Source: Desulfobacterales bacterium (GTDB lineage: Bacteria; Desulfobacterota; Desulfobacteria; Desulfobacterales; Desulfosalsimonadaceae). Taken from it: 46,061 bases of DNA. A model generated the notes under the pieces. That model was not told the origin of the DNA and did not search any database. It saw only the letters and a list, made by a program, of their open reading frames with translations. The DNA lies in contig JAGXKN010000025.1 in assembly GCA_018335195.1 (NCBI GenBank), positions 1 through 46,061 of the forward strand, written 5' to 3'. Both the position numbers and the translations under genes were made by a program. The first letter of the stretch is position 1, and every line of letters begins with the position of its first letter. Below are positions 17,086-24,909 of the stretch, one piece after another.

Positions 17086-17175
17086 TGAAAGCGCACACCC
17101 GACAAAGAATTTTCCGCACAATTTCGATTATTCATTTTTGCAAAAGAATGCAGAAATTGACAATCGTATATCCGT

Positions 17176-17228
17176 GGGGCGAACCTGTGTGTTCGCCCTT
17201 TGCCCGGACGAACACACAGGTTCGCCCC
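17176..17228. repeat. Perfect 20-bp inverted repeat with GGGCGAAC arms
   Basis: Left arm 17176-17195 (GGGGCGAACCTGTGTGTTCG) and right arm 17209-17228 are exact reverse complements with a 13-base loop. I recall similar GGGGCGAACACAAGGTTCGCCCC palindromes as a short intergenic repeat in many bacteria; this was not checked. No T-tract follows on either strand, so it is not an ordinary terminator. Confidence 0.75.
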
Positions 17229-17345
17229 TACAGTGCCGTTTCCCCGGGTAATACCGTTGATGCCTGTCAGATCTTGTAAATATTCGTATACAGGCGTTGA
17301 ACCGGTATCTCCGCAGAACCACAGGCCTTGTGTACTTTTTCGTCC

Positions 17346-17376
17346 TTGTCTGATATTATCAGGAAAACATTACACT
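17346..17376 (+). promoter_or_regulatory. Possible promoter with palindromic operator for the beta-CASP gene
   Basis: TTGTCT (17346-17351) and TACACT (17371-17376) are 19 bases apart. A perfect odd palindrome, CTGATATTATCAG, covers 17350-17362 between them. A long spacer with an internal dyad recalls MerR-type promoters, but this is weak pattern evidence only. Confidence 0.25.
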
Positions 17377-17398
17377 GGTTTTATCACAAGGAGATTGT

Positions 17399-18952
17399 AT
17401 GCAGATTCGTTTTTACGGTGCGGTACGGGAAGTCACGGGTTCGATGCACATGCTGGAAACCGAAAAGGACCGGATTCTGCTTGACTGCGGCATGTTTCAG
17501 GGTCGTCGCGAGGAGGCTGACCGGAAAAATCGGCTGGTGCCTTTTGATCCCGGGATTATCACCAACGTTGTGCTCTCCCATGCCCACATCGATCACTCGG
17601 GCCGGATTCCGATGCTGACAAACAGGGGTTTTGCCGGCCATGTGATCTGCACCCGTGCCACTGCGGATGCCTGCCAATATCTGCTGCCCGACTGTGCACA
17701 TATCCAGGAGTCGGATTCGTCCTATCTCAATTACAAACGGCTTCTTTCGGCCATGACCGAGATGAGCGGGCAGGACCGGGAAGCGGTCAAGCGGAGACTC
17801 AAGAAAAACGGGCAGAAGGATCAGGATGCAATTGATGATTATATGGATCGCTACGGACTTTTCAGGGTCAAGCCCCTGTATACGGCAGGCGCGGCAGAGC
17901 AGTCCCTGAGCCATTTTTTCGGCCAGCCCTACCGCCACCCGGTTGCTGCCGGGCGGGGCATGGAGTGCGTGTTCTACGATGCCGGGCATATCCTGGGTTC
18001 AGCAGTGACCATTATCCGTGTTCAGGAAAACGGACACACCTACAATATCTGTTATACCGGCGATCTGGGCCGGTTTGACAAGCCCATTGTACGGAATCCG
18101 GAGCTGCAGTTCGCAGAAAAACACCGGGATATTGATTTGATGCTCATGGAAAGCACGTACGGCAACCGGATTCACGAACCCGTGGCAGACATGGCGCCCC
18201 ATTTGAAAAGGATCATCACCGAAACCGTGGAGCGCGGGGGAACGGTGCTCATCCCTGCCTTTGCCTTCGGCCGCACCCAGGAACTGCTCTATACCATACA
18301 TGAGCTCTACAACAAGGGCGAGGTGCCCAGAGTTCCCATTTACGTGGACAGCCCGCTTGCCACCCGAATTACAGAGGTCTACGGGGAGCACCCGGAGGTA
18401 TATGACAAGCAGACCCACAAGGATTTCCTCAAAGAGGGGGAAAACCCCTTTATGTTTGATCATCTGCACTTCACCGAATCCGTGGAGGAATCTATGGCCC
18501 TGATGCGGGAGCAAAAACCGCACATCGTGCTTTCGGCCTCGGGCATGTGCGAAGGCGGCCGGATCCTGCACCACCTGCGGTACAAGATACACAGCGAAAA
18601 AAACACCATCCTGATTGTGGGCTACATGGCCGCCCATACCCTGGGACGCAGGCTCCTGGACAAGGGGCGGCAATACGCGGAAAACGGCCGGCAGGGCGAG
18701 CCGCCCATGATGCGGTTCATGAACAAGGAATATCCCCTGAAGGCCCGGGTGGAGAGCCTGGAAGGTTTTTCCGCCCATGCGGACAAAAACGAAATGCTGC
18801 GCTTTTTGAAAGACTCCAATCTTCGGGTCAAGCAGATCGCACTGGTCCACGGCGAAGAAGAACAGCTGAGCGCCTTTGGCAAGACCCTGGAAAACGCGGG
18901 CTACAAGGTGTTCGTGCCCCGGGCGGGCGAAGGGCTGAGAGTGCGCAAGTAG
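17399..18952 (+). CDS. Metallo-beta-lactamase/beta-CASP RNA nuclease
   Basis: 517-aa cytoplasmic protein of the CPSF73-like beta-CASP family (zinc-dependent RNA processing nucleases). The metal motif HAHIDHSG is at residues 61-68. Further ligand motifs are YDAGHILGSA (about 195-204) and a late GFSAHAD (about 455-461). The beta-CASP insert includes VLIPAFAFGRTQELL and VLSASGMCEGGRILHHL, both typical. AAGGAG lies six bases before the ATG. It converges with the FAD dehydrogenase gene nine bases downstream. Family members cut or trim RNA; the actual substrate cannot be read from sequence. Confidence 0.92.
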   Translation: MQIRFYGAVREVTGSMHMLETEKDRILLDCGMFQGRREEADRKNRLVPFDPGIITNVVLSHAHIDHSGRIPMLTNRGFAGHVICTRATADACQYLLPDCAHIQESDSSYLNYKRLLSAMTEMSGQDREAVKRRLKKNGQKDQDAIDDYMDRYGLFRVKPLYTAGAAEQSLSHFFGQPYRHPVAAGRGMECVFYDAGHILGSAVTIIRVQENGHTYNICYTGDLGRFDKPIVRNPELQFAEKHRDIDLMLMESTYGNRIHEPVADMAPHLKRIITETVERGGTVLIPAFAFGRTQELLYTIHELYNKGEVPRVPIYVDSPLATRITEVYGEHPEVYDKQTHKDFLKEGENPFMFDHLHFTESVEESMALMREQKPHIVLSASGMCEGGRILHHLRYKIHSEKNTILIVGYMAAHTLGRRLLDKGRQYAENGRQGEPPMMRFMNKEYPLKARVESLEGFSAHADKNEMLRFLKDSNLRVKQIALVHGEEEQLSAFGKTLENAGYKVFVPRAGEGLRVRK

Positions 18953-18961
18953 GGAAAACGT

Positions 18962-20365
18962 TCAGGCCTGCTGCTGTTTTCGCCGGATGATTTCCTTGGC
19001 CGGAATCAGCCCCGTGGCTGCCGCGGATACGATGTTGCCGGCCACGCCCGGACCGTCGCCGGCCACGAAAAGGCCCGGGATTTCGGTTTCCAGGGTGTTG
19101 CCGGTCTGGATCTGGGTGGCGAAAAACTTGATTTCCGGGGCATAGAGCAGGGTTTCATCGTTTGACACCCCGGGCACTACCTGGTTGAGCTTTTCCAGGC
19201 CTTCCATGATATTGGTGAGAATCCGTTCGGGCAGCGCCATGGCGATATCGCCGCAAACCACGTTTTTCAGTGTCGGTTTGATGGTGCTTTTTTCAATGCG
19301 CGCCCAGGTGCTTCGCCGGCCCCGCTTTAAATCTCCCAACCGCTGCAGAAGCGGCCGGCCGCCGCCGATCAGCGAGGCCAGTCGGCCGATGGACTCGCCG
19401 TATGCCTGGTTGTCCGTGACCGGGTCGGTGAGCACCACCTTGGACAGAAATGCGAAATTGGTGTTCTCGGACTTGCGGTCCATGTAGGCATGGCCGTTGA
19501 CGCAGACGAAATCCCGGTAGTTTTCCTGGGTGACAAACCCGCCGTTGTTGGTGCAGAAAGTCCGGGTCTCGTCGTCATACTTGGCGGTCTGGATGAAAAA
19601 GGACGGATCATAAATCACGTCGCACAGCTCGGCCATGATGTCCCGGTGCACTTCCACGCGGACGCCCACCTCGATGCCCCGCTGGTGCATGTGAATGCCG
19701 AAGCTGCCGGCCAGCGACGAAATCCAGTCCGCCCCGGCCCGACCCGGGGCAAGGATGACCGATTCGGCAAGATAGTCACCCTTTTTCGATGTCACCCGGA
19801 TGCTTCCCGGGGCCTCGGGCACCACGTCAGTGACCGGCTCCGAGGTTCGGAGGTCGACTTTTTTTTCCAGGGCCGCCTGCATCCGGGCGATGTATTCGGG
19901 GAGCCGGTCGCTGCCCAGGTGCTTCTGGCGGATGAGCAGCAGGTCACTGCCGTTTTTCCGGGCATGTTTGCGAAGCTCTCCGGCCGCCTGCATATTGGTG
20001 GGGTAGACCGGTCCGGTCATGCCGAATGCATCGAAAAGCGCCTCGGTTTCATCGATTAGCGCCTGGGCCTCGCCGATTGGCAGGAACTGGGTCAAATCGG
20101 TTTTTCCGAGCTTCGGGATGAAGTTGAGCTTGCCGTCTGAAAACAGGCCCGCGCCGCCGATGCCGCACAAAACATCGCAGGGCTGGCAGTGCGGGCATTT
20201 TGCGCCTTCATTGATGGGGCATTTCCTTTGATGCGGCGGTTTGCCCTTTTCAAGGAGCAGCACCTTGAGGGCGGACCGGCCGGCCAGATAGTGGGCGGCA
20301 AACAGGCCAGCCGGCCCGCCGCCCACGATCACTACATCGTATTTTTCCGGGGCTTGGGAGGGCAT
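18962..20365 (-). CDS. FAD-dependent dehydrogenase (COG2509-like) with a CxxCxxCxxxC motif
   Basis: 467-aa flavoprotein. The N-terminal dinucleotide motif [10 protein letters not shown] is at residues 11-20, and the C-terminal FAD segment [22 protein letters not shown] at about 431-452. Between them lie FSDGKLN and [10 protein letters not shown], which place it in the uncharacterised FAD-dependent dehydrogenase group related to HI0933-like proteins. An N-terminal cysteine cluster at residues 49, 57, 60, 63 and 67 includes a CxxCxxCxxxC run, suggestive of an iron-sulfur cluster. The substrate is unknown. It follows the cytidylate-kinase-like gene by 48 bp on the same strand and may share its transcript; its own ribosome site is weak. 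Confidence 0.8.
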   Translation of the reverse strand: MPSQAPEKYDVVIVGGGPAGLFAAHYLAGRSALKVLLLEKGKPPHQRKCPINEGAKCPHCQPCDVLCGIGGAGLFSDGKLNFIPKLGKTDLTQFLPIGEAQALIDETEALFDAFGMTGPVYPTNMQAAGELRKHARKNGSDLLLIRQKHLGSDRLPEYIARMQAALEKKVDLRTSEPVTDVVPEAPGSIRVTSKKGDYLAESVILAPGRAGADWISSLAGSFGIHMHQRGIEVGVRVEVHRDIMAELCDVIYDPSFFIQTAKYDDETRTFCTNNGGFVTQENYRDFVCVNGHAYMDRKSENTNFAFLSKVVLTDPVTDNQAYGESIGRLASLIGGGRPLLQRLGDLKRGRRSTWARIEKSTIKPTLKNVVCGDIAMALPERILTNIMEGLEKLNQVVPGVSNDETLLYAPEIKFFATQIQTGNTLETEIPGLFVAGDGPGVAGNIVSAAATGLIPAKEIIRRKQQQA

Positions 20366-20413
20366 CGAAAGGTCGCCGGTTTTTGTCTCGGGCTTTTTTA
20401 CGTGCGTGCCGCG

Positions 20414-21043
20414 CTATTTCTGCAGCGGGGCGATCTGTTGCTGTGCCTTGCTGCAGACCAGGTCCGCAGCTGCCTGCGCAGAATAATTTTCCATGTCAAT
20501 GATGAGGTCATAGAGCGAAGGATCCTGCCAGTCGACCTGGAAGTATTTTTGAATGTAGGCCTTTTTTTCCTGTTCCTCGCTTTTGAGCGTCTGCTCTGCG
20601 TTCTTGCGGGAAGAGTTCAGTGTTTTCATGGTTTGCTCAACTTTCTGTTCATGCGCTTTTTTCAGCAGCACATGGAAGGTCTCCGGCTTTTTCCGGAGGA
20701 TGCACTGGGCGCCCCAGCCCAGGATCACCGCGTTTTCGTTTTTGTAAATGTTTTCCACCAGTTCCCGGGTCTTGTCGTAATAGGTGGTGTCGTCCAGGCA
20801 TCCGTGTTCCCGGTCCACAACCCGCTGGACAATCGAGCAGGTGTATCGGTCCAGGTATCGCAGAATATTGGAGCTTCCGGGCTTGAGGAATGTTTCGGCC
20901 TCGCTTTTTGACATGTTTAACTGTTTTGCCACTTCTGCCACCAGTTGTTCTCCGATGTATTCAAATCCGAGTTTTTCAGCCACCCCGGTTGCCACACGCT
21001 GGCCTCCGGCCCTGTACTCACTGGTCACGGTAATCACTGCCAT
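20414..21043 (-). CDS. Cytidylate kinase-like family protein
   Basis: 209-aa protein resembling the cytidylate-kinase-like family (PF13189 type). The N-terminus AVITVTSEYRAGGQRVATGV replaces the usual P-loop with the family's SREYGaGG-like form, and VILGWGAQCIL (about residues 105-115) matches the family's GRGA region. The C-terminal half is lysine- and glutamate-rich with a DLIIDMENYS segment typical of nucleotide kinases. AAGGAGA stands six bases before the ATG. It is not the housekeeping Cmk; substrate and role are unknown. It is transcribed away from mraZ, sharing a 376-bp intergenic region with it. Confidence 0.8.
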   Translation of the reverse strand: MAVITVTSEYRAGGQRVATGVAEKLGFEYIGEQLVAEVAKQLNMSKSEAETFLKPGSSNILRYLDRYTCSIVQRVVDREHGCLDDTTYYDKTRELVENIYKNENAVILGWGAQCILRKKPETFHVLLKKAHEQKVEQTMKTLNSSRKNAEQTLKSEEQEKKAYIQKYFQVDWQDPSLYDLIIDMENYSAQAAADLVCSKAQQQIAPLQK

Positions 21044-21350
21044 ATTTGTCTCCTTGTTTCCGGTCCCGGACTGTATCTGTCAGTTCGCTTTCCCAAACTT
21101 ATACGTGACATACTAAGCCCGATCCACCCGCCAGTCAAGCAGCAATTCCCGGCAGAAATTTCCGGATAAAGGGCAAACTGCCTGTCCCTGTCCGCGCATG
21201 AAAACAAATCAATGGAAAGCACAATCAGCCCGGGGGAAACCCCCGTTTTACAGGCATTCAAGGGTCTCCCCACTTTGCTCCACATACCCGGGCTTTTAAT
21301 TAGTATTTAAAATTACATGTAAAAATTAAAATTTTACGGATGTTTTTTCC
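21044..21350. other. Upstream part of the dcw intergenic region
   Basis: Non-coding stretch between the kinase-like gene and the mraZ promoter. It includes a terminator-like hairpin at 21231-21249. A very AT-rich block at about 21295-21345 directly upstream of the -35 could act as an UP element. No credible gene was found. Confidence 0.45.
21231..21249 (+). terminator. Terminator-like hairpin upstream of the dcw promoter
   Basis: CGGGGG and CCCCCG arms with an AAA loop (21231-21245) are followed by TTTT. The stem is short but all G-C. It could shield the dcw promoter from upstream transcription, or end a short transcript I cannot identify. Confidence 0.4.
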
Positions 21351-21378
21351 TTGACAAATCATTTGGTTCATGTAGATT
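21351..21378 (+). promoter_or_regulatory. Promoter of the dcw cluster (Pmra-like)
   Basis: Consensus -35 TTGACA (21351-21356), a 16-base spacer, and TAGATT (21373-21378) as -10. It lies about 40 bases before the mraZ ATG and directly downstream of an AT-rich tract. The predicted start of transcription falls at or just before the MraZ boxes. Confidence 0.65.
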
Positions 21379-21388
21379 TTGGTTAAAA

Positions 21389-21413
21389 GTGGTGTAAAGT
21401 GGGTTAAAAGGGG
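21389..21413 (+). promoter_or_regulatory. MraZ operator: three boxes at 10-bp spacing
   Basis: GTGGT (21389-21393), GTGGG (21399-21403) and AGGGG (21409-21413) follow each other at exactly 10-bp intervals, each preceded by an AAA run. This is the one-turn-spaced GTGGG array bound by MraZ upstream of dcw clusters in other bacteria. The last box also serves as the ribosome binding site, seven bases before the ATG. Confidence 0.7.
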
Positions 21414-21419
21414 TCGCAC

Positions 21420-21878
21420 ATGTTCCGGGGAAGTTCATATCACACAATCGATGACAAGGGGCGCATCAATATTCCGTCCCGATTCAGGGAACTGATTCGG
21501 AACAACGGCGGCAACGGGCTGGTGTTGTCCGGCCCGGGCCTGGATGAACAGGGTCTGGTCGCCTACCCCTACAAGAACTGGGAGATGGTCGAGGACAAGA
21601 TTCTGCAAATGGCGGAAAAAAGTCCGTCCATGCGGCGTTTCAGGCGGATTTTTATCGGGGAGTCCGCAGAATGCGCCCTGGACAAACAGGGCCGGATTTT
21701 AATCCCCCAGTCCCTGAGGGATTATGCAGGGCTGGAAAAAGATATCGTGCTGGTCGGGGTGCTTGATCATTTCGAGATATGGTCCCTGGAAAACTGGAAT
21801 GAGGAAAAGCGCAAACTTCACGAGGAGGACATGCAGGATGGGGAGGTTTCCAACGAAATTGCCAGACTAGGACTGTAA
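21420..21878 (+). CDS. mraZ: Transcriptional regulator MraZ
   Basis: 152-aa DNA-binding protein at the head of the dcw cluster. In other bacteria it forms a ring-shaped oligomer and represses its own operon. Two AbrB-like half-domains are plain: DDKGRINIPSRFRE near residues 11-24 and LDKQGRILIPQSLRDYAGL near 83-101. The boxes it would bind lie immediately upstream (21389-21413). It is followed after three bases by rsmH. Confidence 0.95.
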   Translation: MFRGSSYHTIDDKGRINIPSRFRELIRNNGGNGLVLSGPGLDEQGLVAYPYKNWEMVEDKILQMAEKSPSMRRFRRIFIGESAECALDKQGRILIPQSLRDYAGLEKDIVLVGVLDHFEIWSLENWNEEKRKLHEEDMQDGEVSNEIARLGL

Positions 21879-21881
21879 CCC

Positions 21882-22832
21882 ATGAGTTATCGACATATCC
21901 CCGTAATGCGCGAACAGGCAATTCAATACCTGGATTGTGCGCCGGGCAAACGGGTTGTCGATTGTACCCTCGGCGGTGCCGGTCATGCAAAAGGCATTGT
22001 GGAAAAAATTTTGCCGGATGGCCTGTTAATCGGTATCGACCAGGACGGGGATGCCGTGGAACATGCACAACAGGTGCTTGCGCCCTATGCCCGGAATATC
22101 CGCTTGATTCATGACAATTTTGTCAACCTTCCGCATATCCTCCTCCGGCTCGAAATTGACGCAGTTGATGCGATCCTCGTGGACCTCGGACTTTCCCGGG
22201 ACCAAATCGAATTCTCCGGCAGGGGTTTTTCCTTTCGAAAGGCGGAGCCGCTGGATATGCGAATGAATCCTCAGGAGTCACAAAGCGCGGCAGCCATCGT
22301 CAATACAGCCGGCACAGACCGTCTGGCCCGGATTTTCAAGGATCTGGGAGAAGAGCGGTGGGCCGGCCGCATTGCCCGGAAAATCGGGGAGCGGCGCAGA
22401 ACCGAAGCAATTGCAACCACCGGGCAGCTGGCCGATGTCGTGCGCAGCGCCATACCCCGGAAGGATGCGGCCAAGCGCAAAATCGACCCGGCGACAAAGG
22501 TGTTTATGGCGCTCCGCATTGCGGTCAACCGGGAACTGGAAGTGCTGGACATGTTTCTCGATGAAGCATTGGCGCATCTGGCGCCCGGCGGACGGATCTG
22601 CGTGATCTCTTTTCATTCGCTGGAAGACCGGATGGTCAAGCAGCGGTTCAATCGTTTTGCCCGGGGGTGTGAATGCCCGCCGGGTTTTCCCGTCTGTACC
22701 TGCGGGAAACAGCCGGAGCTGAAGGTATTGACCCGAAAGGTCTGCAAGCCGTCTGAAGCGGAAATCAATAATAATCCAATGTCCCGCAGTGCAAGGCTGC
22801 GGGCGGCTGAAAAACTGCCGGAAGCCGGTTAA
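21882..22832 (+). CDS. rsmH: 16S rRNA (cytosine-1402-N4)-methyltransferase RsmH
   Basis: AdoMet-dependent methyltransferase (formerly MraW) acting on C1402 of 16S rRNA. The 316-aa protein has HIPVMREQAIQYL at the N-terminus and the AdoMet-binding VVDCTLGGAGHAKGI (about residues 25-39). Further along are DAILVDLGLSRDQIE, GFSFRKAEPLDMRM, the VISFHSLEDRMVK block and the closing NPMSRSARLRAAE. All are standard for the family and the length is normal. Second gene of the dcw cluster. Confidence 0.96.
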   Translation: MSYRHIPVMREQAIQYLDCAPGKRVVDCTLGGAGHAKGIVEKILPDGLLIGIDQDGDAVEHAQQVLAPYARNIRLIHDNFVNLPHILLRLEIDAVDAILVDLGLSRDQIEFSGRGFSFRKAEPLDMRMNPQESQSAAAIVNTAGTDRLARIFKDLGEERWAGRIARKIGERRRTEAIATTGQLADVVRSAIPRKDAAKRKIDPATKVFMALRIAVNRELEVLDMFLDEALAHLAPGGRICVISFHSLEDRMVKQRFNRFARGCECPPGFPVCTCGKQPELKVLTRKVCKPSEAEINNNPMSRSARLRAAEKLPEAG

Positions 22833-22858
22833 AGGGATCTTGTCCTGCGGAGGGGATT

Positions 22859-23161
22859 GTGAGTCAAAACAGGAAAAATACCGATCCGATGTTGACGCCG
22901 GGAAGGGTTTTTGCCTGCATGCTCCTGATGCTGGTCCTGATTGCGGAGGTGTTTTTCGATACCTGGTGCGGGGTGCAGTGCCGCCGCATGGGGTATGAGC
23001 TCGTTGAAGCCAGATCCCGGCAGGAAGAACTGATCGAAACCCGCAAGAAACTCCGTATCGAGCAGGGTAGGCTTAAGTCCCCCCAGGTGCTCGGCACCTT
23101 GGCGAGAAAGCAGCAGGGGCTGATGACGCCAAAACCCGAACAGGTAATAATCATCCAATGA
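22859..23161 (+). CDS. ftsL: Cell division protein FtsL
   Basis: 100-aa bitopic membrane protein of the divisome. A single helix spans about residues 15-35 (VFACMLLMLVLIAEVFF), followed by a periplasmic coiled coil (about 45-75, rich in Glu, Arg and Leu) and the common GLMTPKPEQVIII end. It starts with GTG at 22859, with GGAGGGG just upstream; an internal ATG at codon 11 lacks such a site. The stop overlaps the ftsI start by four bases. Sequence conservation in FtsL is low, so position in the cluster is part of the evidence. Confidence 0.85.
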   Translation: MSQNRKNTDPMLTPGRVFACMLLMLVLIAEVFFDTWCGVQCRRMGYELVEARSRQEELIETRKKLRIEQGRLKSPQVLGTLARKQQGLMTPKPEQVIIIQ

Positions 23162-24909
23162 CACCGGACAGGGAAAAAGAGGAAAAGGCCATCTCCAGGC
23201 GGAACCGGCGCATGCTGGTGGTCGGCTGCGTGTTTACGTTTTTTTTTCTGGTGATTGCCTTTAAAGCGATTTACCTACAGGTCTTTGAAGATACGCGTCT
23301 TTCCCGCGAAGCCTCAGGCGAGTACTCCCGTTCGATCAAACTTCGGGAAAAGCGCGGGACCATATACGATGCCAATTCTCGGGAACTCGCGGTCAGCACC
23401 AGCGTGATGGCCGTGGGCGCCCATCCCGACCGGATTGATCAACCGGCAAAGGCGGCCGCGGTGATGGCCGAAGAACTGGACCTTGATAAAAGCAGACTCA
23501 CTGAAAAACTGCGCTTGGATGCCTCTTTTGTCTGGATCCGGCGCGATGTCTCCCCGGAAAAGGCCAGGGCCCTGGACCGGCAGATTGATCAGGGGTTGGA
23601 GCTTGTGGACACCTATTCCCGCGTATATCCGCACAAGAGCCTTGGCGCCCAGGTGATCGGGTTTTCCGGGGTGGACGGACACGGCTTGGAAGGCGTGGAG
23701 TATTACTATGATACCCGTCTCAAGGGAGACCCCCGGCAATGGACGATTGTCAAGGATGCCCTGGGCCGGATTTTTCAGCGCTCGGGCCCGGAAAAGCCGG
23801 CAGAGGAAGGCAAAAACCTGGTGCTGACCCTGGATGCCAATATTCAATACATCACCGAGGAGGCACTGAAAAAGTCCGTTTTAAAATTTAATGCTGAATC
23901 CGGCATGGCTCTGGTAATGAAGCCGCAGACGGGCGCAATCCGGGCCATTGCCCATTACCCGGAATTCAACCCCAACGCCTTTACCCGGTTTCCGCGGCAG
24001 AACTGGCGGAACCGGGCAATTACGGACTCGTTTGAGCCGGGATCCACGTTCAAGATTTTTCTGGCTGCGGCCGCCCTGGAATCCGGGCTGTATACACCCG
24101 AGACGATAGTGGATTGCGAAAACGGCAGGTATTCGATTTACGGACGCGTGATCAAGGATACGCACCCTTATGATGAACTGACCCTGACAGAGGTGATCAA
24201 ATACTCCAGCAATATCGGCGCGGTGAAAATCGCCGAGGCCATCGGCCCGAAAACGCTTTATGACAATCTTCGCGATTTTGGCTTCGGTGAGAAGACCGGC
24301 ATTGACTGCCCCGGCGAGACCGCGGGGCGTCTCCGGAACTACCGGAACTGGCGCGGCATTGACAATGCAACAATCGCTTTCGGGCAGGGAGTTTCGGTCT
24401 CTGCCGTTCAGCTGCTCTCAGCGGTTTCGGCCATTGCCAATCACGGTGTGCTCATGAAACCACGGATTGCCAAGGCGGTCACCAACCCGGACGGCGGCAT
24501 CGCGGAAAGTTTCGAACCCGAAATGATGCGCCGGGTGATATCCGCTGACACCGCAGATCAGCTCAAGGAGATGATGCGGGCGGTCACCCGGCCCGACGGC
24601 ACCGGCCGGCATGCCGCGCCGGAAGGATATGCGGCCTGCGGGAAAACCGGGACAGCCCAGATCTTAAATCATCAGGGAACTTATAAAAACAGCGAATACA
24701 ATGCCCTGTTTGCCGGTTTTGCCCCGGCCGAATCGCCCGAGCTGGCTGCACTGGTCATTGTCAGGGCACCCAAGGTCAACCATTACGGCGGCAAGGTGGC
24801 CGGCTCCGCGTTTGCAGAAATCATCCGCGAATCTTTCAATTATATGAACATCGCTCCGACGGTTGCGCGAAATTCCGGAAATCGGGGCGATGAGAAAGAG
24901 GGCGCATGA
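23158..24909 (+). CDS. ftsI: Septal peptidoglycan transpeptidase FtsI (PBP3)
   Basis: 583-aa class B penicillin-binding protein that cross-links septal peptidoglycan on the outer face of the inner membrane. N-terminal membrane anchor at about residues 19-41. The pedestal domain contains REKRGTIYDANSRELA. The transpeptidase motifs are SxxK at Ser296-Lys299 (GSTFK), SxN at Ser350-Asn352 and KTG at 496-498 (CGKTGTAQ). No PASTA domain is visible. Overlaps both ftsL and murE by four bases. Confidence 0.95.
   Translation: MTPDREKEEKAISRRNRRMLVVGCVFTFFFLVIAFKAIYLQVFEDTRLSREASGEYSRSIKLREKRGTIYDANSRELAVSTSVMAVGAHPDRIDQPAKAAAVMAEELDLDKSRLTEKLRLDASFVWIRRDVSPEKARALDRQIDQGLELVDTYSRVYPHKSLGAQVIGFSGVDGHGLEGVEYYYDTRLKGDPRQWTIVKDALGRIFQRSGPEKPAEEGKNLVLTLDANIQYITEEALKKSVLKFNAESGMALVMKPQTGAIRAIAHYPEFNPNAFTRFPRQNWRNRAITDSFEPGSTFKIFLAAAALESGLYTPETIVDCENGRYSIYGRVIKDTHPYDELTLTEVIKYSSNIGAVKIAEAIGPKTLYDNLRDFGFGEKTGIDCPGETAGRLRNYRNWRGIDNATIAFGQGVSVSAVQLLSAVSAIANHGVLMKPRIAKAVTNPDGGIAESFEPEMMRRVISADTADQLKEMMRAVTRPDGTGRHAAPEGYAACGKTGTAQILNHQGTYKNSEYNALFAGFAPAESPELAALVIVRAPKVNHYGGKVAGSAFAEIIRESFNYMNIAPTVARNSGNRGDEKEGA

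Larger units (their letters stand above)
16955..17398. other. Gene-free divergent intergenic region with two repeats
   Basis: About 440 bp between speD and the beta-CASP gene. It holds the speD leader (AT-rich, TATAAT on the minus strand at 17010-17015), a family B repeat at 17065 and a perfect 20-bp inverted repeat at 17176-17228. Nearer the beta-CASP gene is a small palindrome at 17350-17362. The short open frames across the inverted repeat have no ribosome binding sites and I do not call them genes. Confidence 0.5.

Noticed and set aside
17176-17228. Inverted repeat as a transcription terminator
   Set aside because: Strong stem but no T-tract on either side, and it lies upstream of both neighbouring divergent genes.
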